Shown here: one piece after another, positions 47,036-58,309 of the stretch | Layout of the letters: each line of letters opens with the position of its first letter | Numbering within the stretch: position 1 is the stretch's first letter | From: Chamaea fasciata | Taxonomy: Eukaryota > Chordata > Aves > Passeriformes > Sylviidae | NCBI GenBank assembly: GCA_029207755.1 | Contig: JARCOQ010000006.1 | Location: forward strand, 10,014,513-10,078,512 | DNA length: 64,000 bases | Direction of reading: 5' to 3' | The notes under the pieces: model-generated | Seen by the model: the letters and a program-made list of their open reading frames with translations, nothing else | Told to the model about the DNA's origin: nothing | The model's database searches: none | Translations under genes and position numbers: made by a program

Positions 47036-47331
47036 AAGATTATTTACAAAAGCACATAGTGACAGGACAAGGGGAAGTGCACTCACACTGCCAAGAGGGC
47101 AGGGTTAGACAGGAAATTGGGAAGGAATTCTTCCCTTTGAGGGCAGTGAGGGTGTCCAGAGAAGCTGTGGCTGCCCCTGAATCCCTGGAAATGTCCAAGG
47201 CCAGGCTGGATGGAGCTTGGAGCAGCCTGGGATAGTGGGAGGTGTCCCTGCCCATGGCAGGAGATGGTTTTTCCGCTCCCTTCCAACCCAGTCAATTCTG
47301 TGATTCTATGATTCTGTAGTTTTATGAAAAT
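47036..47331 (+). mobile_element. CR1 LINE 3' end (plus), one of the longer copies
   Basis: GTGACAGGACAAGGGGAAG, GAAATTGGGAAGGAATTCTT, AGAGAAGCTGTGGCTGCCC, GGAGCTTGGAGCAGCCTGGG, CTTCCAACCCAGTCAATTC and a three-unit terminal repeat. About 296 bp. Another CR1 lies in opposite orientation 280 bp to the right. Confidence 0.95.
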
Positions 47332-47612
47332 GTAATAGAGAACAGTCACTTTTTCAAGTGATTGCTGGATGTCCAGCAATCTGGATGAATCACTTCCTTC
47401 TTCCACTGCAGGGCAAGATGTGACACAGAGAAGTGACAACCTGTGATTAGAAATGGGCAGAGTGGGAGACAAGAGGGATGGGAGGTGGGAAGTACAAATG
47501 AGGCCACAGCTACAATCTGGTGAACAGTCCCAACTGCACAGACAATAATGCAAATTAGTAAGATTGATAATTAAGTTCTCTTCCAGCTCACACACCATGG
47601 TAGAACTCAATA

Positions 47613-47862
47613 TTCATAGAATGACAGAATCATTAAAGTTGGAAAAACTTTCTAAGATCGTTCATTCTGACCCTCATCCCAGCACTGAAAGGCCACCACT
47701 GACCCATGTTCCCAAGTCCTGCATCCACACGGCTTTAAATCCCTCCAGGGATGGGGACTCCAACACTGGCCTGGGAAGCTCTGGCAGGGCTGGGCCACAA
47801 ATAAATAAAGAAATTTTTCCCGACATCCAAGTTAAGTATCCCCTGGTGCAACTTGGAAATAT
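47613..47862 (-). mobile_element. CR1 LINE 3' end (minus), distinct subfamily
   Basis: TTCATAGAATGACAGAATC, GTTGGAAAAACTTTCTAAG, CCCAAGTCCTGCATCCACAC, GGGATGGGGACTCCAACACT and AATATCC-type interior blocks belong to a CR1 subfamily unlike the 47036 copy. Confidence 0.88.
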
Positions 47863-48802
47863 GCATGTCCTTCGGAGTACACAGAGACTGAACTAATGTT
47901 GACTTATTCAGTTTGGGATTGTAAGGATACAAAGAAAAAATTTTACAAAGAAGCAGCTGGATTTTTATAATTTATTTTTTTATGTTGTTCATAACAATTT
48001 CACAGCTGGTAGCTGCAAGTGGTGGGTTTTTAACTATTACAAATGACTCAGGAGCATAGAAAAAGCACAGTTTTTAGGAGGGAGATTGCAACATGGTCAA
48101 CAGTACTTGTGAAGAAACTCTACAATAAAAAATACATTAGCAGGTCAATTTATCAGTAAATAAATTCTTTTTCCACAAAAGAGTCCTTGTCAAGCTGTAT
48201 TACCGGCATATTCATTTACCTTCCAGAGTAAATATAAACCACTTTACAAGACTCCTTCCCAGAAATAAAAGAAAGAGGAAAATAGAACTGAAGAGAAAAT
48301 TGTGCCCCAGCCATTTCAATCTGAGTCTCCCAGACTCCTTTATAGTGCTTTTCTGAGCCCATTTCACTGGAATTCTAATCTTCTATTTTGTTAAATATAA
48401 ATGGGCTTCTAATAATGAGAGCAACATGGAAATTGCAGATGCTCAGAACTTGTGTATGATTCATCCACTTGGGAATATCGAGGCTGGTTTCACGCCTGCT
48501 TGCAAATCAAATGTCTTTTCCAGAACCCAAATGAAGCAAGGTGCCCCACAGTGGCCAAGTCCCCTATACCCTTCCTTGCAGACATGACTTTGAGTCAGAA
48601 AATATCATCAGAGATGATGTTTTGGTTTTTCCAGTGTTTCCAGAAGAAACATGGTGCAAGCATGAGTTGTGAACTGCAAAGTGCATTTTGGGGCAGAAGG
48701 TTCTGGGGATTTAGGAAGAGTTCTTTGGTTGGTTAGGAGTAAAATTTTGGGGTAACATTGATGGGAAAGTCAGCATTTCAAATAGCTCCGCAGAAAAAGT
48801 AA
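47863..48802. other. Gene-free stretch
   Basis: Nothing is recognised. AT-rich, with a plus-strand frame 48452-48736 of no known similarity. Confidence 0.5.
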
Positions 48803-49055
48803 TCATTGAATCATGGAATGGTTTGGGTTAGAAGGGATCTCAAAGCTCATTCAGTTCCTCTCCCCTGCCATGGGCAGGGACAGCTTCCACTAGCCCAGGT
48901 TGCTCCAAGCCCCATCCCGCCTGGCCCTGGACACTTCCAGGGATCCAGGAGCAGCCACAGCTTCTCTGGGCACCCTGTGCCAGGGCTTCCCCACACTCAC
49001 AGCCAGGAATTCGTTCCTAATTTCCCGTCTAACCCTGCCCTCCTTCATCTTAAGG
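48803..49055 (-). mobile_element. CR1 LINE 3' end (minus)
   Basis: TCATTGAATCATGGAATGG, CTGCCATGGGCAGGGACAG, CCCAGGTTGCTCCAAGCCC, GGACACTTCCAGGGATCC, CTCTGGGCACCCTGTGCC, CACAGCCAGGAATTCGTTCC. About 250 bp, well preserved. Confidence 0.95.
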
Positions 49056-51264
49056 TTGATGAGTGGCTTTCCCTCACCATTCTTTGCTGAAGTTCATTTT
49101 CTGACCATCCTTGCTTGACCACATCCAAGTACTTTAAAAAGGATTGATTGCCTCTTGGGAAGTATCCCGCAGTTTTAGGATTTTTTCCTGATCCTATTGT
49201 TCGGGTTTGTCATTGAAACCATGTTCACATTATAGAAAAGCCACTTGAAAGTCTTTAATGAAACACTGAAGCACACTGATGGTAGCATGAAGTGTTTAAG
49301 TAAGTTAGTACCTTTCTGTAAACCCCAAAATCCCACACAGAGACAGAAACACTTTTCAAAGCCACTTGTTGAGGAATGAAACTGGAGTAGCACTTGAAAA
49401 TTAATACCTCAATAGAAGATTATTTGAAACTCCTCACCTCTAAGTCCTTTAGCTTAAAAAAACCCCCATCTTTACTATCTGGATCATATCTGAATCTTGG
49501 TCTCCCAAGAGCCACAACTGTGAGGTAAACCAATGAGAAAAGCTTTTCTGAGAGATTAATTTTTTAGAGATTTCCAGAGAGTTTGCAAAGATGGTGATTC
49601 ACCCCTAATTTTGACTTTGTGGATTTATTCTCACTGGAGAGAGGGGAGAAAAAGATGGAAGGAAGGAAATGACTGAACTTGTAAGATATATATCTACATT
49701 TTGTCTACTCAAGCATTTGTCAGGGATCTGGTTTTGATTGGGTTCCTCTGAGATTCCCTGAGAGATATCCAGGTTTGAACTTTAAAAAATAAACACAAGA
49801 CAAACTGTTTGTGCCGGAATCCAGTTCTTGGCTGACATTACCAAACAACAATTTCTTCACGTAGACACATCAGAATTTCCTCAGAAATATTAAATTTTCA
49901 GTCATGGAAATGAAAAAATATTCTGGAAACTGATTTGTTTTAATCATTTGGCTTATCCCCAGTAGGAGCAATGCAATATTGACAGTGTGTCCTCCCCCTA
50001 CTCATGCACACAACTGGTGCTATATTCAAGCCAAGAGGGAAAATATGAGCAGATTCTGTGCTATTTTGGCAAAATTAAAAGCCTTCAATGACTGTGGGGG
50101 GAAGCCTTGTGGCAGAGATACCAGAGTTTCATGAGTAGAACAGTCTGAGCCTGCATGATTTTGGGCTGGGTTGACTTTCCTCTGTGACCAAGCTACAAGA
50201 AAATATTTTATGTTGGCAGCACTCTGAGCTGAAAGATTTGCCTCAGGCTAGAGGTTTCAATTTCTTTCCAAGGGATCTTACTCTGGGAATGATAATGATG
50301 TATCAAAGGTGGGCAAGTAGATCTCCTTGGAGGGCTTTTCCCTCAGCTGATATCTAAGAAATCCTATCCTGTTTAGACTGAACAGAGAGGACAGTGCTTA
50401 ACATGTTCCGAGCACAGGGGACAGCTGCAGAACTCTTGACCCATGTTTAGCAGAAATCAGTTTGATTGATTGATACAGTCTTACCCTTGGCCAGAGTGTA
50501 ATAATTCTCCTGAAGATGTATCAAGTCAGAGGGTTGACCTGCAACTTCCCAGAATGGCTTAATAATAGTGAGACAACTTATCTGGACATGCTTCATAGAG
50601 CAAAAGGTTTTAATAATGACAAAAATAACAAACATTATCAAACAAAAGAAAAATACGTTGATCACAGTGCAGAGAACACTCTTTCACCGCTAAGGTAGAC
50701 CAAAAAAGCAATTGAGCAGTTCTTTGCAGTCTTTTAAGTACTTGATGATCCAGGTGGGCTTTTTTGGCACTTCGCCCAATGACACTGGCAAAAGGTTTTG
50801 AGAAACATTTCCAAAGCCCAATCAGTGCCCCTGTGCTGGCATTGGGCCAATTACGATAAGGGAAAACCAGAAAGTTTTGGGGCTTCTTTTTAAAAGTCAG
50901 GTGTGAAACTGGAGCCCCTTTTCCTTATTTGGAAACACCTGCTCGGGTGTGGGGTGCATTACTACACTGGATGAAAATTTCTCTGTGAAAACAAGCTGGA
51001 TTGAGAATAAAGACAAGCCCAGTCTAGCACAACTCGGCAGATCCAAGGACGCGTGCAAGGCCCACTGCAGAGTAAGGACTTTCCTTCTTGTGAGCTGATG
51101 GTCTGGCTGTGGGTCAGTTTCAGGGATATATTTGTGAAGGTGTGGTGGCTTCATCCCACTTTTACAGTGCTCCAGTTCAGGGCACCACATGGACGATGGA
51201 CATTCCTTACTTCTCAGCACTGGTGAGAACTCCCTGCTTGGCCAGTTTGGGATCCCAAGCACAA
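49056..51264. other. Gene-free stretch
   Basis: About 2.2 kb without recognised repeats or exons. AT-rich, with no long frames. Confidence 0.5.
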
Positions 51265-51285
51265 GAGCAACAAAAAGACATGAGA

Positions 51286-51489
51286 GAGGATCCTGTGAAG
51301 GCCCTGAAGGTGATTAAAGGCATGGAGTACCTGACACATGAGGAGATGCTGAGTCAACTAGGGCTGTTTACCCTTCAGGAGAGAAGATCTTACCAACATG
51401 AGTTGCAACTGATGCATATCCGATGTGGGGATCCAGATTTTTCTCAGTGGTCCCCATTGAATGGACAAGAAGTAATGGGCAGAAATTGA
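51286..51489 (+). pseudogene. CR1 ORF2 C-terminal remnant
   Basis: A plus-strand frame here reads EDPVKALKVIKGMEYL and shortly after QLGLFTLQERRS. This matches the pattern of the CR1 ORF2 segment that follows the reverse transcriptase domain (commonly KxIKGLEHLxxEERLRELGLFxLEKRR). A later SQWSPLNG fits the position of the conserved FSVVPSDR region. No reverse transcriptase or endonuclease domain precedes it, so it is a 5'-truncated LINE fossil and not a host gene. The frame can be extended upstream to 51109 by chance. It may belong to the same insertion as the CR1 tail at 51547. Confidence 0.7.
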
Positions 51490-51546
51490 AATACAATAAA
51501 TTCCATATAAATACAAAAAATGCCTTTCCTGCTGTGGAGGTTGCAT

Positions 51547-51878
51547 GGACACCTCATAGCAGCCTTTCAGTCTTTGGAGAACGACACTTCATCACTGGAT
51601 GAAGGAACTGTAGTTGCAGGACAAGGGGAAATGGCTTAAAACTGCAAGGAAATAGATTTAGATTAGGTATTAGGAAAAAATTCTATGTGAGGGTGGGGAG
51701 GCCCTGGCACAGGGTGCCCAGAGAAGCTGTGGCTGCCCCTGGATCTCTGGAAGTGTCCAAGGCCGGGTTGGATGAGGCTTGGAGCAACCTGGGCTAGTGG
51801 AAGGTGTCCCTGCCTGTAGAAGAGGGGGGTCAAAACTGGATGGTCCCTTCCAACCCAAACCATTCCATGATTCTATGA
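51547..51878 (+). mobile_element. CR1 LINE 3' end (plus), longest tail in the window
   Basis: It begins ACACCTCATAGCAGCCTTTC, then GGACAAGGGGAAATGGC, GATTAGGTATTAGG, GGCCCTGGCACAGGGTGCCC, CTTGGAGCAACCTGGGC, CTTCCAACCCAAACCATTCC and ATGATTCTATGA. About 330 bp. With the ORF2 remnant just upstream, about 590 bp of CR1-derived sequence may be one old insertion with about 60 bp of unrecognised sequence between the parts. Confidence 0.93.
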
Positions 51879-52172
51879 ATAATAAGAGAAAGCACATAGA
51901 CACATATTCCAGCTTTTTTTCACAATGATCCAGCTCCACTGACGTCTGCAAGGATGTAGCCAAATCATTGTCACAGCTGTCCTTGCAGCAGGGAGGGAAC
52001 AAATTCCACACCATGGAAAGGCCAAGGATGGATTAGGGGACCTTGGGAGCAGACTTTTAACATGCAGACACTGACAACGAAGCTGCAAGACTTTAATCAC
52101 TGTTTTACGTGTGCCACGCAAGCCACCCTCTTATTTTGGGAACAGCTTATTACTTTGTCTGGTCTGCTGCAA

Positions 52173-52245
52173 ATGCTAATGCGTGTAGATGCTAATCAAG
52201 ATTCCTGCTCTGCTTTCCCGCCTCACCTAATTGGATTGCATTAGG
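52173..52245. promoter_or_regulatory. Cluster of homeodomain/POU-type TAAT motifs
   Basis: ATGCTAAT occurs twice in direct orientation, 16 bp apart (52173-52180, 52189-52196). It is followed by CCTAAT and its inverse ATTAGG (52226-52231, 52240-52245). Four TAAT cores in about 70 bp, in a region otherwise of average composition and free of repeats, would suit an enhancer. Function is inferred. Confidence 0.25.
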
Positions 52246-52935
52246 CTCGTTTGGGAGTTTGCACTCAGAATCACAAATGGAATTTGGATCATGTCTCCCT
52301 GGTCTCAGTGTGGTGGCAGCTGTGCTGCAGAGGAACAGTGTGAACAGCCAGCAAGGCCAAAATCTCAGTGCTGCCAAATAAAACCCTTTGTCATGAAAAT
52401 AAATGTCCTGCAGACACTTGGAGGGGGTTGCACTCCTCACTCCAGAGGCTCCAGCAGAAGTACAGAACTCTATTATTTTGCAGCAAGCAGCAGAGGGTTT
52501 GGAGTGGCTACAGGAATGAGGTGGATGTGCAGGAGGCTGGTTATTGAAATGTGGCACATTAAAAACACTGTGACCTGACTTAGGGAGGGAGGGAGTAAGG
52601 AAGGGGTTATGAGCTCCTCCCTCCTGCTATGGGTTTGGCTTGGCTGGATTTGAAGCCTGAGGAGAACCCCCATGAGCTGCCCTTTGGTTCTTAATACAAT
52701 ATTTGGACTTCAGGGAAGTAATTACTCCTAAATTGCAAGAAAACAATCAAAACAAAAAAAATTCATCACTTAGCTAAATTCACCCAGTTTTAGTGTGTAC
52801 TCTCTTCTTTCAATGGGCCAGTTATGTAGTTATTCATATTTTTATTCATAGTTTAAAGTCTGTATTCTCAGAAGTGGTACTTGGGTGATGCATTCAAAAT
52901 TTTCAGAAAAGAAAAACAAAGTGAAAATGTCCGTC

Positions 52936-52937
<2 letters not shown>

Positions 52938-52987
<50 letters not shown>
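52938..52987. repeat. Poly(A) homopolymer, 50 bases
   Basis: Uninterrupted A50, the longest homopolymer in the window. No retrocopy body is recognised upstream. Confidence 0.97.
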
Positions 52988-52989
<2 letters not shown>

Positions 52990-53127
52990 TTTATTTTATC
53001 TTTTAGTTTTTCCCAAGTTTTTCAATGTGATGTGATTGGAAAGAAAAACCCATGAAAGTTACTGAGTTACTTGTCTGCTCCCTGGCAACTTTTACCTAAC
53101 AATCACAACCTGATATATGCTGTACGA

Positions 53128-53212
53128 TGTATGATATATGATATGTGGTATATTATATATTTTATATTTTATAATATCTATTATCTAATATATATATATA
53201 TATAATTTATCT
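53128..53212. repeat. AT-rich tract with self-complementary TATA/ATAT runs
   Basis: TATGATATATGATATG-type units lead into (AT)n of about 18 bp. The tract is able to form small hairpins. Confidence 0.85.
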
Positions 53213-54154
53213 GATAAAAAATGCCACAAATATTTGTGGTCAGAAATTCTTCAAGACAAGAAATCTGAATGAAAATTATTTGGCAAGAGCTGAAACCAAC
53301 TGCCCAGTAAACTACACTGATTCCAAGCCCTCGTTTATTTTTGTGAAACAACCTTGTCTACTTTTTTCTTTCTTCCATGGAGAGTTTGAAAGCATCAATT
53401 TTTCCATTTCTAAACAGAATCTCCAAGTGGTAAGAATGGTTTGTTCTCTCCTTTTTGAGAGAAATGGAAACAAGAGCTCAGATGTATTCAAAAACAGAGC
53501 CATTGAAGTACTGCTAAAATTCATGGCACTGAGCCTAAATTACTTCAGATTTGGCTCGTAGATGATAACGGCATCTTCACTGTTTCCCCCCAAATACCTA
53601 CTTAGCTACCAAGAGGCAAGCCTGGCATTCTATGTACGTTGAGGTTATTCAGTGAGGTTTGGGGTAAAACTGTCTAATCCAAAATATTTTTGATTATTTG
53701 CAAATTTATTACTGATGAAGCCCAGGAATGAGGAAGAACCAGGAGTTCCAGGCACAAGGTTTACACATTTTTCCTTCTAACACTCCAACTCAAACTCTCT
53801 CTCAGTTCCTAACTCAGTGCTACAACACATTGCTATTATTTTACAATTTTCTTTACATCCTGGTAGGAAAGAAGCCTCAAGAGGGGGACAGCAGCCTCTA
53901 CTCATTTTGGCTTTTTGTGGAGACAAAGACTGAATGGATCCCTCTCAGTGGGAAATGAACCTCAGGGGCTCTCCAAAGAGCCAATTTGAACCCATCCATG
54001 GGATGTGCAGAGGTTATGAGCACACCAAGATGATGAAGAAACGTGAGAACAATTTAACTTTTAAGGTGAGAAAACAATTTTTACGTGGCATCTACTAGCT
54101 TCAAAGAGAAGGGCGAGCAATAAATTGGGAAAAGAGGTATGATTCTAGGGTTGG

Positions 54155-54181
54155 TTGCCAAGCAAGGGAGTTGCTTGGCAA
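54155..54181. repeat. Perfect inverted repeat, 11-bp stem
   Basis: TTGCCAAGCAA and TTGCTTGGCAA flank a 5-base loop (GGGAG). The stem contains TTGGCAAG, related to nuclear factor I half-sites (TTGGC). It could be a protein site or chance. Confidence 0.9.
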
Positions 54182-54607
54182 GAAATGGAGGTGTAATAGC
54201 CCCAGTATGAAAATTGCCACTGTCTTGGTGGTTATAGTTATATTTTACGTGTTCAAACTCAGAGACTGCACAGCAAAAACCCCTTTGAATTTCTTATCAA
54301 TCAACTCCCCTGTTTATTATAAACACAGCCCAGACTGGGAATCAGCAAGAGCAGTGATGAAAGAATTACCTGTGCTCCTCTGAGAAGCCTGGCAGCTTTC
54401 CGTTTGCTAATGCTTCCTGTCTGTGTCTCCTAAGGGCCCAGCCCTATTTGCTGCAATCTTCAATGTGGGTGCTCAGTGCTCAGTGTCTGCAATACCCCTG
54501 CCTGCCTGACATTGAGTAATAGCTTTCTAAAAATGCCTCGAAGGCCATTTCAAATGTGGCAAAATGGTCTGTAACAAAATAGGTAAATGCAAGGACCTCA
54601 TGGGATT

Positions 54608-54618
54608 TATATAAAAAG
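54608..54618 (+). promoter_or_regulatory. TATA-box-like motif
   Basis: TATATAAAAAG occurs in a repeat-free, moderately GC-balanced segment (54400-54625). No start site or downstream exon is recognised. Confidence 0.2.
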
Positions 54619-55959
54619 CCCCTGAAGAAGGGAAGGAAACTAATTGCTGTCTGTGTTCAGCTTTCTGTTAAAACATCCTTTGCTTCAACACTTTTCATGG
54701 ATACAATGCTGATACATTTTCTTCTGGGGAGATGCAGCTTTTCTCACATGAATGTCTATCACCTCAGGGATAAGACTTTATTCAGGTCAAGAAACATGCC
54801 AGGAAAAAAAAGAGTCACATATGGAAGGAGTTTCAGACACTTTATTCTTTTCCAAGGCCTTGCAGAACCTCGTGGAAGATCCTTCCATGTGTCAATCATC
54901 TCCACAGTCCCAGCTTCTGATTGAGAGGTGTAATAAAATCTCTGGTAATGGTGGGAAATGGTAAAATAGATCAAAGGAAAAATCTTCTGTGGTTGAAAAT
55001 ACTTCCATCTACATAAACTTAACTATGATCTGTGTGCACTAACTTGTATGTGAAATTTTATTCCATATTTATAAGTACTGAGAGTTGACAGCCATCTACA
55101 GAAGATGACAGAACAGTCTCTTAAATCACTGTTTTCTCAGGAACCAGCTTCTCAGGACTGGAAAGAAACAACAAAGAAATAATGCTTTGAGATCGAAAAA
55201 ACCCCTGTTGGATAGATGGTTGCTGAAGACTTTATCTTCTGATAACTATCTTTTTCTGTCTCTGCTGGAACAGAAGCAGGGCTGATGAGCTTTGTTGAGG
55301 CACATTTTGTGGCTGGGTTTCTTTTTGTTGACATCACACATAATCTGTGTGTGCTGTCTGAATGCTGTGCCAAGGCTGAGAGGGGATGAGGCTGCCCTGG
55401 GTGGGAGTCTTACCTCAGTGTCAGTGGAATTTCTCACCAGAGGGAGAGAACAGCGTGCTATCAACCTTTGAGGATGTGCCACTCACCTCAGCACAGCGAG
55501 GAGCACCTCAGAGACACTTTTAGCACAGAAAACTTCACAGGAAGTGAATTTGGCAATCAACCTGGCAGCCTTCACTCCAGTGAAACCATTATTTCAATCA
55601 GCCACATACTGTCCTTTTTTTCCCCCAAAGTAGGCACTGCAGGGTGTAGCCTGAGATGTCCAGATTTTATTTCATAACTGTTCTGCTTTATATTTCATTT
55701 GTTTTAGCTTTTCCATTTCTCTTAGCTCTGCCAGCTATTGGGAAGCTTTACTACTATTTTTACAGCCTTCCAAATGCATTGTAGGGTTATACCAAGCATT
55801 TTCAATGTCTTGAGGCAGTTCGGTCCTGCCTATTGCTAAACTGCTCTGAGTAATGTGGTCATTCAAAAAATAAATACATCTCTGAGCAACGCATCTAAAT
55901 GTGATCCCCTCTGAAAATGAGTTTAAATTCCATACCACATCTTTGGCTCAGAGGTTTAG

Positions 55960-55962
<3 letters not shown>

Positions 55963-56009
<47 letters not shown>

Positions 56010-56011
56010 AA
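55963..56011. repeat. Poly(T) homopolymer, 40 bases, then A9
   Basis: T40 followed directly by nine A. No gene body is recognised on the minus strand next to it. Confidence 0.97.
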
Positions 56012-56822
56012 TCTCTCCCTCAAGTCTTTCAGTCACAGCTGAACCTTCCAGGAATAAAACTTCCAAGAGTCTTAGACACAATATGATGAAATTCTGGAAC
56101 AGAAGTCACACAAACTTTTATCCACTCATCGGAGTCATTGGAGATTATTTCAAGAGATGGGTTCTGCTCAAAGCACCATCATGTTCCTCTGCTCTCTGTG
56201 TTTCTGAAGCAGTTGTGGCTTTCATCATTTTACTTTTAAGGAGCCTTATGCCTTATGCTATTTCTCTGTGTGCTGAACTACAGGCAGTGAAGACCTGTCA
56301 GTCTGAGTTACTTTCATTCTCAGAGTCATTATCAGGAGGGGACTAGAAGAAAATCTTGTTAGGAAATAACATCCTCTGCTTTTCTGTGTAATCACATTTA
56401 TACTAAAAAAAACTTTAAAGATACCTGCCTGGAGAGACCATCTGAAATTAGTTAGAAAGTACAGAGAAAGCAAAATATCATTAGAGGTTCTCTGCTGCAC
56501 CCACTGAATTTCATGACTGAAAGCTCTTCTTTCAATCACAAACATCTTAAAAAAAATAAAATATATGCAGAACACATTCAATGCAAAGAAAGGTGTCCTA
56601 AGGAAAAGAAGACTCCAGCTGGGTGACTGTCCTGTTTTAATTCCTGTGTCACTGTGACCCAGCTACTGCACAGCACAGACCAAGCACCCTTCTCTGTGGC
56701 ACTTTTAGGAAGTTTGGCTGCAGCAGAGTCCTGCCAGCCACAAGAGACTGTGGTGTTCATAGGGAACAGCTCCTTGTGCTCACCCTGCAGTGCTGGAACA
56801 ATCCAAATGGGCATCCCAAGGA

Positions 56823-57110
56823 CTCACAGAAACATTAATGTTGGGAAAGACCTCTGAGATCATCAAGTCCAATAGTCAAGCCAGCACCACCACCATGTTC
56901 ATCACTAAATCATGTGCTCATGTGCCATATTCTCAAATTTGGGATTTTTTTTCAGCACTTTTGGGGGTGGTGACTCCAGCACTGCCCTGGGAATCTTATT
57001 CCAGTGCTTAACAACCCTTTTCCGTGAAAAATTTTTTTCTGTTATCAATCTAAACCTCCCCTGATGCAACCTGAGGCTGTTCCCTCTTGTCCTGTCCCAA
57101 GGAGACTCTA
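56823..57110 (-). mobile_element. CR1 LINE 3' end (minus), subfamily as at 34042
   Basis: CTCACAGAAACATTAATGTT, GACCTCTGAGATCATCAAGT, CACCACCACCATGTTC, GGGGTGGTGACTCCAGCACT, CTGCCCTGGGAATCTTATTC, CCTGATGCAACCTGAGGCTG and CTCTTGTCCTGTC lie in reversed CR1 order. About 290 bp; the right edge fades near 57110. Confidence 0.88.
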
Positions 57111-57195
57111 GGCCTGAAGAAAGAGTCTGTGGGTCACCATTGTCCTGGAGGAGCAGTGATGGCCTTGGTTTGGGTAGAAAGAGGTGATGGGCAGC

Positions 57196-57600
57196 TGTTG
57201 GAATTCTGGAAACTTGGATTTTAGGATTTTAGTATATCATAATACATGTGGGTTAAGACAGAGGATTTTAGGCATTGTCTGAGCCCTTCTTCTTCACCTT
57301 CTTCTTCCTTCTTCTTCATGGGTTTAAGTAGTTTTCTGTAATTGGATAAAAAAGGTCCACACTGTGGGCCTTAAGTAGTCATTATTGGGTCAGAAATATA
57401 AATTATGTAGGTGTCATCTCTTTATTAGATAATTAGCTCATAAATAACCTTAGAAAGAGGTAGAGGTAAACCATTTTATCTCATTTCTCTAACTTGCTTG
57501 TTAGAGCTCATGGCTTGTGCATCTGTAAATAGATAAGAAATAATAAACACCCAAGTCTGAACATGAAAACTATGTTTCCAATGTATTAATCCCAACCTTG

Positions 57601-57644
<44 letters not shown>

Positions 57645-57680
57645 CAAACAAACAAAAAAAACCCCCACAAAAACTATCAA
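57196..57680 (+). mobile_element. Solo LTR, 6-bp-TSD family, copy 3
   Basis: It starts TGTTGGAATTCTGGAAACTT and ends ACTATCAA, flanked by exact repeats GGCAGC (57190-57195, 57681-57686). AATAAA lies at 57542-57547. Near the 3' end the A-rich part present in the sister copies has grown into A40 plus an A/C tail (57603-57668), so the original last ~25 bp are distorted. Confidence 0.88.
57603..57642. repeat. Poly(A) homopolymer, 40 bases, inside LTR copy 3
   Basis: Uninterrupted A40 where copies at 10346 and 15877 have only short A-runs, hence a post-insertion expansion. Confidence 0.96.
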
Positions 57681-57686
57681 GGCAGC

Positions 57687-58249
57687 AATAAAAGGGTGGA
57701 AAGTTCTGCAGAAGAGGTGAATGAGGTTTGGGTGGCTTAACTCAGCAGCTCCTCTGTTTTACAGCTCTGCCTACACAGCAGCTAAAACCATTTTTCAGTG
57801 AAGGCCCAGTGAATTAGTTTCCAACATCTTTTTAAAAAAGATAACCAAGCCGGCTTGGGGAAAGCATGCAGAGGTATCAGGAGAGAATTCACAGAGCTTT
57901 GGGATGGAATTGCAGCTGCTGAGGAAGTTGATTTTACCTGCTAGAGGAGGAAAGCTGCTGACAGAAAAGATTGTGCACATGGGGAGTTTGCATTTCTTTG
58001 ACAAACTTCACCTTCCGGCAAGAGTTTCTCCAGAAACCTTTTCCACAGTGTGATGGTATCTGACAGAAAATTGTAGCTGCTGATGGAGAAAATGGTATGT
58101 GCTTAACAAGAAGGATTATCCATCTGCTCATCACTACTAAAAATTATCTCATTATAATGGTAAAGGCCTAAAAATATTATTTAATTTTCAATTAAACATT
58201 TCACTGCACAAAGCACTACACAAGATTTTATTTGGGCTCCTGCTCAACA
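57687..58249. other. Gene-free stretch
   Basis: No recognised element. Confidence 0.5.
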
Positions 58250-58309
58250 TGTTGGAACAAGATGATCTTTAAGGTTCCTTCCAATCCAAACCAGTCTATG
58301 ACTTTATGA
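58250..58309 (+). mobile_element. CR1 LINE 3' tip (plus)
   Basis: GTTGGAACAAGATGATCTTT, AAGGTTCCTTCCAATCC and AACCAGTCTATGACTTTATG are the final ~60 bp of a CR1 copy. Confidence 0.88.

Larger units (their letters stand above)
51879..56822. other. Repeat-poor, gene-free stretch
   Basis: About 4.9 kb without CR1 or LTR. Listed separately are the TAAT motif cluster, A50 and T40 homopolymers, an AT-rich palindromic tract, an 11-bp inverted repeat and a TATA-like motif. Together with 22.8-29.7 kb it is among the likeliest parts of the window to hold conserved regulatory sequence, but nothing here proves it. Confidence 0.5.

Noticed and set aside
52231..52578. 115-codon frame containing SPWSQCGGSC, reminiscent of a thrombospondin type 1 repeat
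   Set aside because: Only the first cysteine motif fits. The following Cys/Arg pattern of the domain is missing, and no convincing splice acceptor precedes it. Probably chance, though a homology search could be run.
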